Shown: positions 1-7,011, numbered from the stretch's first letter. The stretch: DNA of 12,477 nucleotides from Thermaerobacter marianensis (GCA_020723725.1 DYIG01000019.1:2923-15399); one strand, 5' to 3'. Numbers and translations: made by a program. Notes: generated by a model not told the origin, from the letters alone.

Positions 1-576
1 AGCGAGGTTCCCCGTGAGGGGCGCCTTGTCCTTCGCATCCCCTCGGACAAATTCGATGTGGTCATGCCGCAGCTCCGCAAGATTGGGCAGGTTGAAGGCG
101 AGCGCCTTTATACCCAGGACGTAACCACCGAATATGTCGACTTGCAGGCCAGGGTAACCAACCTGGAGGAGCAGGAGCGGCGCGTCCGGGCGCTTCTATC
201 TACGGCCAAGACGATTGACGATGTCCTGCGTGTGGAATCCGAGCTGGCCCGAATCCGCACCGAGATTGATTCCCACAAGGGGCGGCTTCGTTACCTGGCC
301 GACCAGATCACCTACTCGACCATCAACCTGAACCTGAGGGAAACCGTCAAGGCCGCCCGGAAGGTGGAAGCCCCTGCCTGGCAGGGGGTATGGGAGCGTT
401 CAGCAAAGGCTTTCGTAGTAATGACTAACATGCTCGTGGTGGCGGCGGTCAACCTTGTCGTCTTTATGGCAGGTATGATTCCGGTCCTGGTCGCGGTGCT
501 TATCGTGGGTGCGGTTGTGTTGATGGTCTTGCGGATAGTTCGCCGTCGGCAGCCTCCTCGCACGCCGGGCGTGTAG
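1..576 (+). CDS. DUF4349 membrane protein, 3' part (5' end outside window)
   Basis: The reading frame is open from the first base of the window to the TAG at 574-576, so about 191 C-terminal residues are visible and the start lies upstream. The visible part matches the DUF4349 family: a beta-strand segment (RLVLRIPSDKFD), the phrase TQDVTTEYVDLQARVTNLEE, then a heptad-like coiled coil rich in Glu, Arg and Leu (VLRVESELARIRTEIDSHK), and the strand ITYSTINLNLRE. One long or two short hydrophobic segments follow (about codons 140-180) and then a basic tail (RIVRRRQPP), which suggests a membrane anchor with the coiled-coil part outside the cytoplasm. The molecular function of DUF4349 is not known; some members carry an N-terminal anti-sigma-like zinc finger, which cannot be judged here. 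An internal GTG at 58 is not the start, because family-conserved sequence lies before it. Family call is firm, role unknown. Confidence 0.85.
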   Translation, partial: SEVPREGRLVLRIPSDKFDVVMPQLRKIGQVEGERLYTQDVTTEYVDLQARVTNLEEQERRVRALLSTAKTIDDVLRVESELARIRTEIDSHKGRLRYLADQITYSTINLNLRETVKAARKVEAPAWQGVWERSAKAFVVMTNMLVVAAVNLVVFMAGMIPVLVAVLIVGAVVLMVLRIVRRRQPPRTPGV

Positions 577-726
577 GGTTGCCCCGGAGACTTGTTACAA
601 TATCAGGGGTTGAATTGCGCAATGCCAGATGTGAAGGAATGGGACACAATACATGAACTGGAGACAGGCTGCGGCTGTCAGCGGAATTCAGGACGGCCCG
701 TGGGGAGGTATGGCTGGTTTCAGAGG
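577..726. other. Gene-poor decayed spacer between DUF4349 gene and SNF2 scrap
   Basis: No intact gene is seen here. A small stem (GACAG/CTGTC, 7-nt loop, about 663-679) lies in it but has no T-run, so it is not called a terminator. On the minus strand 606-619 encodes Gln-Phe-Asn-Pro, the same as the end of the neighbouring HD-GYP domain. If one base is skipped this continues as Asp-Ile-Val, which resembles an HD-GYP C-terminal scrap. The stretch looks like debris from earlier rearrangement. Confidence 0.35.
606..619. repeat. 14-bp direct repeat, copy 1 (copy 2 at 916-929)
   Basis: The sequence GGGGTTGAATTGCG occurs identically at 606-619 and 916-929. Copy 2 lies inside the HD-GYP gene, where its complement encodes Thr-Gln-Phe-Asn-Pro of the conserved domain end. 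Copy 1 is outside any intact gene. The SNF2 remnant lies between the two copies. The pair could be a duplication or recombination scar, or a chance match. Confidence 0.5.
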
Positions 727-822
727 ATGGCACGCTGCAAGCTGATCACCCGCGGCACCGTGGAGGAGAAGATCCTAGCGCTGCAGCGGCGCAAGCAGTC
801 CCTGGCCGATGGGCTGCTCAGG
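727..822 (+). pseudogene. SNF2-family helicase C-terminal remnant
   Basis: The frame starting at 727 reads ARCKLITRGTVEEKILALQ followed by RRKQSLADGLL. This is the last conserved block of SNF2/SWI2 helicases (usual form VYRLITRGTVEEKILALQ, then a basic stretch and L-A-D/E-x-L/V-L), where motif VI and the C-terminal brace meet. Nothing before it resembles the expected DRAHRIGQ motif VI, and nothing after it continues the family, so only about 32 codons survive. The open frame around it runs 592-864 but is otherwise non-coding in character, with no clear ribosome-binding site. It overlaps, antisense, the final 15 codons of the HD-GYP gene. I take it as a fossil of a displaced helicase gene. Confidence 0.7.
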
Positions 823-2550
823 ACTTGCAAGCCCGGATTCGAAATTGGCCCCAGCATAATTTGATGTCACAAGGCCCTCTTCTTCCAGCCACCTGATGAA
901 AACCTCCACAACCTCGGGGTTGAATTGCGTGCCGCTGCACTTCCGCAGTTCCTCTATGGCCGTGTCGATGCTTAGGGCCTTCCTGTAGGGGCGATCTGTG
1001 ACCATGGCGTCGAAGGAATCGGCTACTGACAGTATCATGGCGGGCAAAAGGATCTGTCCCTCCCTGAGGCCATCCGGATAGCCCTTCCCGTCCACTCGCT
1101 CATGGTGCTGGCGCACTACGGGTGTTAGGTGGCTCAAAAGTATGCTCTTTTCCAGCATGTTTGCTCCCAAAATGGGGTGTTTCTCTATTTCCTTCCGTTC
1201 ACTTGCTGTCGGTCGACCAGGTTTTTTTAGGATGTTATCAGGAATGCCTATCTTGCCAATATCATGCAAAAGTGCGGCGTTCCTGATATCCGACAGTTCT
1301 TGCTCGCTAAAACCCATCCTTTTGGCAATGTGGTAGGCGTAATGTGCGACATTAGTGGAGTGGTAAGCTGTGTAATGGTCTTTGGCATCGACCGCAGCCG
1401 CCAGGAGTTTCATGGCATCAAGATAGGCCTCCGCCATCCGCTCCCTGTAGGTGTTATTGCAGACCAATTTAACAAGGTGTGGCTCGACAGGCTTAACAAT
1501 ATGTGTTTTGAGGATTTTCGCCGCTTCATCATTGGTGGTTTTCATAAACCAGTAAGCCACAACCTCGGAACCAAAACTCAGGGGGGAAATTACGACCTTC
1601 GATGGCTCGGCCCTGGTTATCTCCGGTAAAAGAGCCCCTTCGGGATAGGCGGATATGACCGTAGGGTTATTTCCGGTTGACACCAGCAACATCTTTTCTA
1701 TGCCCATATCCTCTTGAAGTATACACCCAAGTTTATGGAACGACTTGCTCAATTCTATTGAGGAATCAAGCTGGTTAACCAACTTGGCCCGTATACTCAG
1801 GAATTTAATGATTTTGGTGAACTCCCTGGCAATCTGGGCGACTTCATCCTGTCCTTGCACTTCCGGCACCACCGGCAGGTGATCCCCGTCCAGGGAAATG
1901 CGGGAGGCCACGTTCTTCACCCTCTGCAAGGGCTGGATTATGCGGCATTTTATTGCGATTCCGCCCATCAAAAGAACTAAAAGGCCAAAAACCATTTCTA
2001 CCATCATGACGAGAAAAAGGTTGCGGAGGTGCGCCTCTGCTTCTTGCTGGAAAGCCTTCGTTACTTCATCACTGATTTCAAACAATAGTTTATGCTTGGC
2101 CAGGAAGACCTGTCCCTTCTTTGGCGCATCTTGTGGCTTGCTAACCACGAGTGCTTCCAGGTCTGGTCTCAGGCTATCCCATAACTGGCGTTGATTGGAA
2201 ATAAGATCCCTCGTCCTTATGGCCTCTTTATTGGTCATCCACCTGTTGCGAGTGAATTGCCCCTCCAAAAACACCATGTTGTCTTCAAATCTTTTGATAG
2301 TGTCCGACAAAGCGTATGTATTGTTTTGCGAAAACTCATCGTGCAACCGATTAACGTAATTCGCCATTCTCTCGGAGAGAAAACGCTGTTGTCCTGCAAT
2401 ATTTACCACCAAAGCATCGCTCTGGATTTCCTTAATAAAGGAAAGGGAGAAATAGATAGCAGCTCCTAATAGCGTGAACAAAAAAAACATCAATAACATG
2501 ATCTTTGACCAAAGTGAGAGATTGAATGTTTTAAAATTTGATATCAGCAA
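775..2550 (-). CDS. Membrane sensor with PilJ-like N-terminus, HAMP and HD-GYP phosphodiesterase domain
   Basis: Probable c-di-GMP phosphodiesterase with an extracytoplasmic sensor, 591 aa from the TTG at 2550. Domains in order: TM1 (about 17-39); a periplasm-side PilJ/NarX-like helical sensor containing NIAGQQRFLSERM (50-62); TM2 (177-200); HAMP (201-254); a linker of unclear fold; HD-GYP (about 376-556). The HD-GYP signature is complete: YHS (His397), LLHDIGKIGIPD (His429, Asp430), HP (His458), HHERVDGKGYP (His482/483, GYP 490-492), VADSFDAM (Asp511), and QFNPEVVEVF at the end. All metal ligands are present, so it should be active. The frame opens at an ATG at 2637, but that ATG has a poor ribosome-binding site and adds 29 residues lacking family character. 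The TTG has AAAGGAG 9 nt upstream and was preferred. The last 15 residues are antisense to the SNF2 remnant and are probably acquired. Divergent from cysC. Confidence 0.9.
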   Translation of the reverse strand: MLISNFKTFNLSLWSKIMLLMFFLFTLLGAAIYFSLSFIKEIQSDALVVNIAGQQRFLSERMANYVNRLHDEFSQNNTYALSDTIKRFEDNMVFLEGQFTRNRWMTNKEAIRTRDLISNQRQLWDSLRPDLEALVVSKPQDAPKKGQVFLAKHKLLFEISDEVTKAFQQEAEAHLRNLFLVMMVEMVFGLLVLLMGGIAIKCRIIQPLQRVKNVASRISLDGDHLPVVPEVQGQDEVAQIAREFTKIIKFLSIRAKLVNQLDSSIELSKSFHKLGCILQEDMGIEKMLLVSTGNNPTVISAYPEGALLPEITRAEPSKVVISPLSFGSEVVAYWFMKTTNDEAAKILKTHIVKPVEPHLVKLVCNNTYRERMAEAYLDAMKLLAAAVDAKDHYTAYHSTNVAHYAYHIAKRMGFSEQELSDIRNAALLHDIGKIGIPDNILKKPGRPTASERKEIEKHPILGANMLEKSILLSHLTPVVRQHHERVDGKGYPDGLREGQILLPAMILSVADSFDAMVTDRPYRKALSIDTAIEELRKCSGTQFNPEVVEVFIRWLEEEGLVTSNYAGANFESGLASPEQPIGQGLLAPLQR

Positions 2551-2672
2551 TAACAGTTTCTCCTTTTGCCTTATATTACTTTTGTAAGCAATAATCGGGA
2601 TTAGACCATAAAAGCGGCAATAGCACGCGATAATCAATTTCGTAATACTGCAGTGGGGGTGCGTGTCGGGAA
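2551..2672. promoter_or_regulatory. Divergent intergenic region, HD-GYP gene / cysC
   Basis: These 122 bases separate the two divergently transcribed genes and must hold both promoters if neither is read from afar. It is AT-rich in its left half. Toward the HD-GYP gene, TTGATT (complement of 2633-2638) with a TTTTAT about 18 nt on is a weak candidate. Toward cysC, GATAAT at 2629-2634 is close to a -10 box but has no matching -35. Neither is convincing. Confidence 0.3.
2560..2566 (-). promoter_or_regulatory. Ribosome-binding site deciding the HD-GYP start
   Basis: On the minus strand this reads AAAGGAG, 9 nt before the TTG at 2550-2548. No comparable site precedes the in-frame ATG at 2637. 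This favours the shorter TTG-initiated protein. Confidence 0.6.
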
Positions 2673-3227
2673 ATGGCGGAACAGAAGGGGTTTACACTAT
2701 GGCTCACCGGTCTTTCCGGCGCCGGGAAGACCACGATTTCGTTGATCCTGGAAAAAGAGTTGCGCAAACGCGGACAGAGAGTAGAACGCCTGGACGGGGA
2801 CGTTGTCCGGGAGAGCCTCACCCGTGATCTCGGCTTCTCGCGCGAAGACAGGGATCGGAATATTGAACGTGTCACTTTTGTAGCCAAGTTGCTCACGCGA
2901 AACGGCGTCGCCGTGATCACGGCCTTTATATCCCCTTATCGGGCTGCCAGGGAATACAGCAGGCGGGAGATAGGGGAGATGATAGAGGTCTTTGTGAACT
3001 GCCCTCTGGAGGAATGCGCTCGCCGGGACGTGAAAGGGCTTTATAAAAAGGCGTTGGCGGGTGAGATAGGCAACTTCACCGGCATATCGGACCCTTACGA
3101 GGAGCCGGAAAACCCTGAAATCGTTGTGGAAACGCACAAGGAGATCCCTGAGGAGAGCGCCGCCAAGATCTTGAGGTGGCTTGAGGAGAAGGGTTACTTG
3201 CCCCCATACCAAGAAAAACGGACTTAA
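2673..3227 (+). CDS. cysC: Adenylylsulfate kinase (APS kinase)
   Basis: Transfers the gamma phosphate of ATP to adenosine 5'-phosphosulfate, giving PAPS; cytosolic. The 184-aa protein has the standalone CysC length, slightly shorter than the E. coli enzyme, with no fused ATP sulfurylase. Visible motifs: P-loop GLSGAGKT (13-20), DGD (41-43), LGFSREDRDRNIERV (53-67), FISPYR with Ser87 at the position of the phosphorylated serine (85-90), KGLYKKA (121-127) and FTGISDPYE (135-143). All key residues are intact. The ATG at 2673 has a G-rich site (GGGGG, about 2655-2659) some 13 nt upstream. Forty-one bases separate it from the TauE/SafE gene, so they probably form one operon. Dissimilatory sulfate reducers and many anaerobes reduce APS directly, so a PAPS-forming enzyme near a sulfotransferase gene suggests use in sulfation rather than reduction; that use is inference. 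Confidence 0.96.
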   Translation: MAEQKGFTLWLTGLSGAGKTTISLILEKELRKRGQRVERLDGDVVRESLTRDLGFSREDRDRNIERVTFVAKLLTRNGVAVITAFISPYRAAREYSRREIGEMIEVFVNCPLEECARRDVKGLYKKALAGEIGNFTGISDPYEEPENPEIVVETHKEIPEESAAKILRWLEEKGYLPPYQEKRT

Positions 3228-3268
3228 TAAGGTGGAGTCGTTACCACTCTTGAAAGGACGGTACAGCA

Positions 3269-4075
3269 GTGGACCCATCTTCGCTAGCGGTAATTGTGCC
3301 TGCGGGATTTTTGATGGGCGTGCTGATGGGCCTCACCGGGGTTGGGGCTGTGATTCTGATGATACCGTTCCTGATTATAGCGGTCGGACTCCCCGCAGCA
3401 CAGGCGGTTGGCGCCAACCTTGTCTACGCCGCGCTCACCAAAATCCTGGGCGCGGTAATCCATTATAAACATAGAAATTTTGACCCGGCCTTTCTAATCC
3501 CCCTGCTTTACGGAAGCCTCCCCGGCATCCTGGCGGGGGTTGCCGTGCTTTACCGTGTGGAAGTGGGCGGTTCGGCTGCCGAGGCGCTGATTCTGAGGGC
3601 CCTTGCGGTAGTATTGGTCGCCGCAGGCCTGCTGACCCTTTTTCAAAAACCCAGCCGTGAGGGTCACGGAGGGGGTGTTCTGTCGGGTGCCGCTGGTGTC
3701 AGGAGGGCATCGGCTACAGGACTTGCCGAAAAGGGGTTGCTCATGATAACCGGAGGCCTGGTGGGTTTTATTACCACCATTACGTCCATCGGCAGCGGGG
3801 TGTTTGTGGCCGCCGCCCTGGCGAACTGCTTCGGCATGCAGGCCAGTCAGGTCGTGGGAATAACGATGATATACGGGGCTATCGTCATGCCGGTGGCAGC
3901 CATCTTGCATGGCGCCTTCGTTTCGGATATCCCCTGGAAACTAGTGATCGGGCTTCTTGCCGGTTCCCTTCCCGGGGTATGGCTGGGAAGCAGACTCGTC
4001 AGCTGCGTGCCGGAACGGTTTCTGCGTGTTCTCCTCGGCGCCATCATCATTATTTCGGCGGTCCGCCTATGGTGA
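3269..4075 (+). CDS. TauE/SafE-family sulfite/organosulfur anion permease
   Basis: Integral membrane protein of 268 aa, about eight hydrophobic segments, family TauE/SafE (PF01925; proposed sulfite, sulfonate or sulfoacetate transport). The characteristic two-fold internal repeat is visible. The first half has GLTGVGAVIL (21-30), AAQAVGANLVYAAL (43-56) and LLYGSLPGILAG (79-90). The second half mirrors it with ITSIGSGVFV (171-180), ASQVVGITMIYGAI (192-205) and LLAGSLPGVWLG (229-240). A glycine-rich cytoplasmic loop (about 126-156) joins the halves. The start is GTG at 3269 with AAAGGA at 3253-3258 about 10 nt upstream. Because it follows cysC, a sulfur oxyanion substrate is likely, but direction and substrate cannot be read from sequence; some family members carry unrelated substrates. 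Confidence 0.88.
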   Translation: MDPSSLAVIVPAGFLMGVLMGLTGVGAVILMIPFLIIAVGLPAAQAVGANLVYAALTKILGAVIHYKHRNFDPAFLIPLLYGSLPGILAGVAVLYRVEVGGSAAEALILRALAVVLVAAGLLTLFQKPSREGHGGGVLSGAAGVRRASATGLAEKGLLMITGGLVGFITTITSIGSGVFVAAALANCFGMQASQVVGITMIYGAIVMPVAAILHGAFVSDIPWKLVIGLLAGSLPGVWLGSRLVSCVPERFLRVLLGAIIIISAVRLW

Positions 4076-4473
4076 TCAACATGGAACCACAAGAACCGCA
4101 AAGGAACCGTTTCGCCCGGTTAACGGGGCTTGACCGGCCTCGTTCATAATCAGATTTTCTGACTGATTTTCAGATTGCAATAAATGATATGACTTAGCGT
4201 AATTACTCGGTCGAATGTCCCTCATATTGTCGGATATCGTCCCAGGTGGCTTAGCGATGAGTCATGCAGGTCGGAAGTTGGTTAACCCCCTTCCCGCCGT
4301 AGGGATCGTGCGGCAGCCGTGTTTTTTGCGGTTGTGGCATTGCTGATCAAGGTTTTTACCAGAAAAAGATGATGCGCGTTACCAGGCGTCTAAATTCTGT
4401 GATTCGACAACGTAACTCCGTCGAAGTGGTATTATTATGACTGTCTATTTTTGTTTTATTGTGGGGGACAGTT
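4076..4473 (+). other. 398-bp gene-free leader upstream of the ligase gene
   Basis: No convincing gene is present. A 22-codon frame (ATG at 4081 to TAA at 4149) has no ribosome-binding site and is not called. Structure seen: the inverted repeat AATCAG/CTGATT (about 4149-4168) and a hairpin at 4269-4298 (GGAAG at 4273-4277 with CTTCC at 4290-4294, lengthened by two single-base bulges to AGG/CC). An alternative stem CCGC (4294-4297)/GCGG (4310-4313) would compete with it, and a run of six T lies at 4322-4327. This could be a structured leader or an attenuator for the ligase transcript, but no known riboswitch class was recognised. Confidence 0.35.
4427..4435 (+). promoter_or_regulatory. Candidate extended -10 promoter for the ligase gene
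   Basis: TGGTATTAT is an extended -10 element (TGn plus TATTAT, 5 of 6 to consensus), 38 bases before the GTG start. There is no good -35 at 16-18 nt spacing; TTCGAC at 4403-4408 is 21 nt away. A single-element match in an AT-rich stretch is weak evidence. Confidence 0.3.
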
Positions 4474-7011
4474 GTGGCAGAGGTATCCAGAGCGAAAAGT
4501 GCCAAAGTGTCAAACACGAAACCCGCAGTGTCACAGAAAGCAGTGTCACAAAAACCGCAGACCTCCTCCGTTGCAGTCACTCTTAACCCTTTGATTTTTG
4601 CAGGCGTTCTTGGGGTCATCCTCCTGACGCCGTTTTCCCGTGGACTCTTCTTCCCCAAGGAACAGATGGTAGTTCTTCTTATAGCGCTCGCCTTGTTCAC
4701 TGCCAGGTGGATAGCGAAGTTTTCCCGCAATGACTACGCCTTCCTGAGGAGCCCCCTGGACTGGGCCACATTGGGCATCGCGGGGGCTTATTTACTATCC
4801 ACTTTTGTGGCGGTCAATAAGCGATCTGCGGTCCAGGGTGACATGAAATACCTCCTGTATTTCATCATCTATTGGCTGGTTGCCGACCTGATACGGGAGG
4901 GCAGGGCCGGTGTATTAGATAAATCACGCTCACTCATGTCCCGGATTCAGGGGGCCTGGCAACTGGCGGATACCCGTCGGATGCTCGTACTGCTGATGGT
5001 GGTCCTGGCGGGGACCGGGATGGCCATTATCGGCATAGGGGCGGCCGCAGGGACGATCAAATACAACGGCGCCTTTGACGGCACGCGCATATTCTCCACG
5101 GTTCAATACCCCAACACGCTTGCGGCGTACCTCACTGCGGCCATCATGTGTGCGCTGGCCTTGTGGTCGCGCAGCAGCGGGGCTGGTGATCGAGGTGATA
5201 ACCCCACTGTGGCTTCCTGGGTCGGGCGCTGGCCGGCCTATATCTGGGCGCTGGCGTGCTACACCATGTTCTTTGCTTTTATCTTCACCTACTCGCGTGG
5301 CGGTTGGCTGGTGTTCCCGCTGGCCGTATTGATCTTCCTGATACTGCAGGCGCCGGGGTACCGCCTCGCCTCGCTATTGATTTTAGGCGCGGTCGCCGTG
5401 GCCTTTGCACCCTTCGCGGGGGACTTTACCGCCGCAGTCGCCGCCAAGAACGCTTCCGGGGTTTGGGCAGCTTACCTAAAGGGCCTCCCGCTCGTTCTTG
5501 TCCTGAATGCCGTTGTGCTTCTCATCATGGGGCTGTTGGGCCGCTTGAAGCCAGGTGTTCGTTTGGTGGTGGTTTTGGTCTCCGCCCTGTTGCTTGTCGG
5601 GGCCGGCTCAGCCGTCCTGACTTCTCGTGGTGTGCCGGAACAGGTTGCCAAGCGCTTTTCTTCAATTAGTCTCAATGAATACGAAGCGCGTTCCAGAATC
5701 GAATGGACCAAGGATGCATTCAAGATAGTAAAAGACCACCCCATAATCGGGATCGGTGGCGGCGGTTGGAATGCTGTCTATCACATGTACCAGAGCTATG
5801 GCTATTGGAGCACGGAGGTACACAACCACTTCATGCAGGTGTGGGTGGCAACAGGCACCCTTGGGTTGGTAATTTTCCTGGCCTTTTGGGGCCTGCTCTT
5901 GTATAGTGGCTGGCGGGTTATCAGATTCCGAACTCCAGTCGGTACCGCCGGTTCCAGCGAAGCGTATCTAACCGTTCGTATGCTGCTGGCAGGCGCCCTC
6001 ACCGGGGCGCTGGCCCTTGGCGTTCACAGCCTGCTGGACTTCAACCTGTCTCTTGCCGGTGTGGCGATAGCCCATTGGGTACTGGCGGGTGTGGTGGTTA
6101 CCGCTCCTGAAGCGCTTGCAGCGTCAGATGTTAACCCTGCTCGGGCGTCCTCTCCGGTCTCAGGCCGTTACCGTTCTCTGGAGGGTGACTACCAGGTGTT
6201 ACCGCGACTATTGTTCTTAGGGGTGCCGGTTCTGCTATTTGCGGGCGTGGCCTCCTTGCTCGCGGGTTTCAACATCGGGCAGAGGGCCGCACTGGCGCTC
6301 AACAGCGGGCAGTATCAGGAAGCCATAGACTTGTACGAAAAGGCGATTCAGCGCGACCCGCTGACGGCATCCTTCCACGCGGACCTGGGACAGGCCCAAG
6401 CCGCGATTGGCTTCTCCTCACAGGACGCTTCCCGGCTCAGCAAGGCCAAGGAGTCATACGAGCGGGCCATAAGCCTTGAACCATATAACGCAAATCTGCA
6501 CTCTTTAGTAGGGTCCTTCCTCATTCAGACTGGGTCAGTTGATGACGGGCTTAAGCACATAGAAGAGGCCCTGGCCGTTCACCCCTATGAAATAAAAAGA
6601 TACGAGAATCTCGCAGGGGCTTATCTCTTCGTAGCCAAGTGGGAGCTGAGCAGGGAAGGTGGGAATAAAGAAAACGCACGGGATTTATTGACCAAAGCCC
6701 TAACTCTTCGTAAGTCTGTTGAGGAACGCTCGCGGTCAGTCGGTGAGTGGGTTGTGCCGCAGTTCAAAACACCCTCGAGCACGCCGGTCTTACAGCTTCA
6801 TTTGGGTCAGGCCGCGGCCATTTTGGGGCAGTGGCAACAAGCCAGTACAGACCTAGCGGCTGCCACGGGCGGACTTCCTGACGCAAGGGCCAAGCAGGAA
6901 GCCTCGGCTTGGCTGGAGGCGGTAAAGGTGAATGGTAAAGGGGCGTCTTCGCCGGGTTTAAAAGGAAAAGATTGGGAGATTAATCTGGTGGGTGCTCTCG
7001 CCTCCAATTGA
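4474..7011 (+). CDS. O-antigen ligase/polymerase-like membrane protein with C-terminal TPRs
   Basis: Likely glycan ligase or polymerase acting on the outer face of the membrane. The 845-aa protein (GTG at 4474, GGGGGA 5 nt upstream; a TTG at 4459 is also in frame but overlaps that site) has a polar N-terminal segment of about 35 residues, then roughly a dozen membrane helices. Wzy_C/WaaL marks: FTYSRGGWLV (271-280), DHPIIGIGGGGWNAV (421-435), and TEVHNHFMQVWVATGTLG (447-464), whose histidines (450, 452) match the conserved ligase loop; GVHSLLDFNLSLAG follows. A last helix (about 577-598) leads into two or three TPRs, such as GQYQEAIDLYEKAIQRDP and AKESYERAISLEPYNANL, with a third degenerate unit near 690-715. 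Gram-positive-type cells lack LPS, so the acceptor may be a protein or wall polymer. It could also be an O-oligosaccharyltransferase. Its stop is 11 bp from that of the convergent glycosyltransferase. Confidence 0.85.
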   Translation: MAEVSRAKSAKVSNTKPAVSQKAVSQKPQTSSVAVTLNPLIFAGVLGVILLTPFSRGLFFPKEQMVVLLIALALFTARWIAKFSRNDYAFLRSPLDWATLGIAGAYLLSTFVAVNKRSAVQGDMKYLLYFIIYWLVADLIREGRAGVLDKSRSLMSRIQGAWQLADTRRMLVLLMVVLAGTGMAIIGIGAAAGTIKYNGAFDGTRIFSTVQYPNTLAAYLTAAIMCALALWSRSSGAGDRGDNPTVASWVGRWPAYIWALACYTMFFAFIFTYSRGGWLVFPLAVLIFLILQAPGYRLASLLILGAVAVAFAPFAGDFTAAVAAKNASGVWAAYLKGLPLVLVLNAVVLLIMGLLGRLKPGVRLVVVLVSALLLVGAGSAVLTSRGVPEQVAKRFSSISLNEYEARSRIEWTKDAFKIVKDHPIIGIGGGGWNAVYHMYQSYGYWSTEVHNHFMQVWVATGTLGLVIFLAFWGLLLYSGWRVIRFRTPVGTAGSSEAYLTVRMLLAGALTGALALGVHSLLDFNLSLAGVAIAHWVLAGVVVTAPEALAASDVNPARASSPVSGRYRSLEGDYQVLPRLLFLGVPVLLFAGVASLLAGFNIGQRAALALNSGQYQEAIDLYEKAIQRDPLTASFHADLGQAQAAIGFSSQDASRLSKAKESYERAISLEPYNANLHSLVGSFLIQTGSVDDGLKHIEEALAVHPYEIKRYENLAGAYLFVAKWELSREGGNKENARDLLTKALTLRKSVEERSRSVGEWVVPQFKTPSSTPVLQLHLGQAAAILGQWQQASTDLAAATGGLPDARAKQEASAWLEAVKVNGKGASSPGLKGKDWEINLVGALASN
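4525..4554 (+). repeat. Tandem 15-bp repeat in the ligase N-terminus
   Basis: Two adjacent copies of GCAGTGTCACAGAAA differ only at one third-codon position (CAG/CAA), encoding Ala-Val-Ser-Gln-Lys twice. It lies in the low-complexity cytoplasmic tail before the first helix. A similar shorter phrase (GTGTCAAACACGAAA) sits just before it, pointing to local slippage duplication. Confidence 0.7.

Noticed and set aside
1264..1629. Plus-strand open frame of about 120 codons inside the HD-GYP gene
   Set aside because: Antisense to conserved HD-GYP and linker sequence, no ribosome-binding site, no recognisable motif.
2697..3278. Long minus-strand open frame opposite cysC
   Set aside because: It is the antisense shadow of a gene with complete APS kinase motifs; its protein has no recognisable family and low-complexity Arg/Leu-rich content.
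4081..4149. 22-codon open frame after the TauE/SafE gene
   Set aside because: Too short, no ribosome-binding site, no recognisable composition or conservation signal.
4301..4327. Intrinsic terminator at the T6 run
   Set aside because: The bases just before the T-run (CGGCAGCCG) would leave a one-base loop or only three pairs, so no stable terminator stem forms.
4200..4330. Known riboswitch (c-di-GMP-I, SAM, cobalamin) before the ligase gene
   Set aside because: Conserved core strings of these classes are absent; only generic hairpins are visible, so it is kept as an unexplained leader.
4356..4730. Minus-strand open frame across the ligase start
   Set aside because: Overlaps the ligase N-terminus antisense, is Thr/Arg-rich without known motifs, and has no ribosome-binding site.
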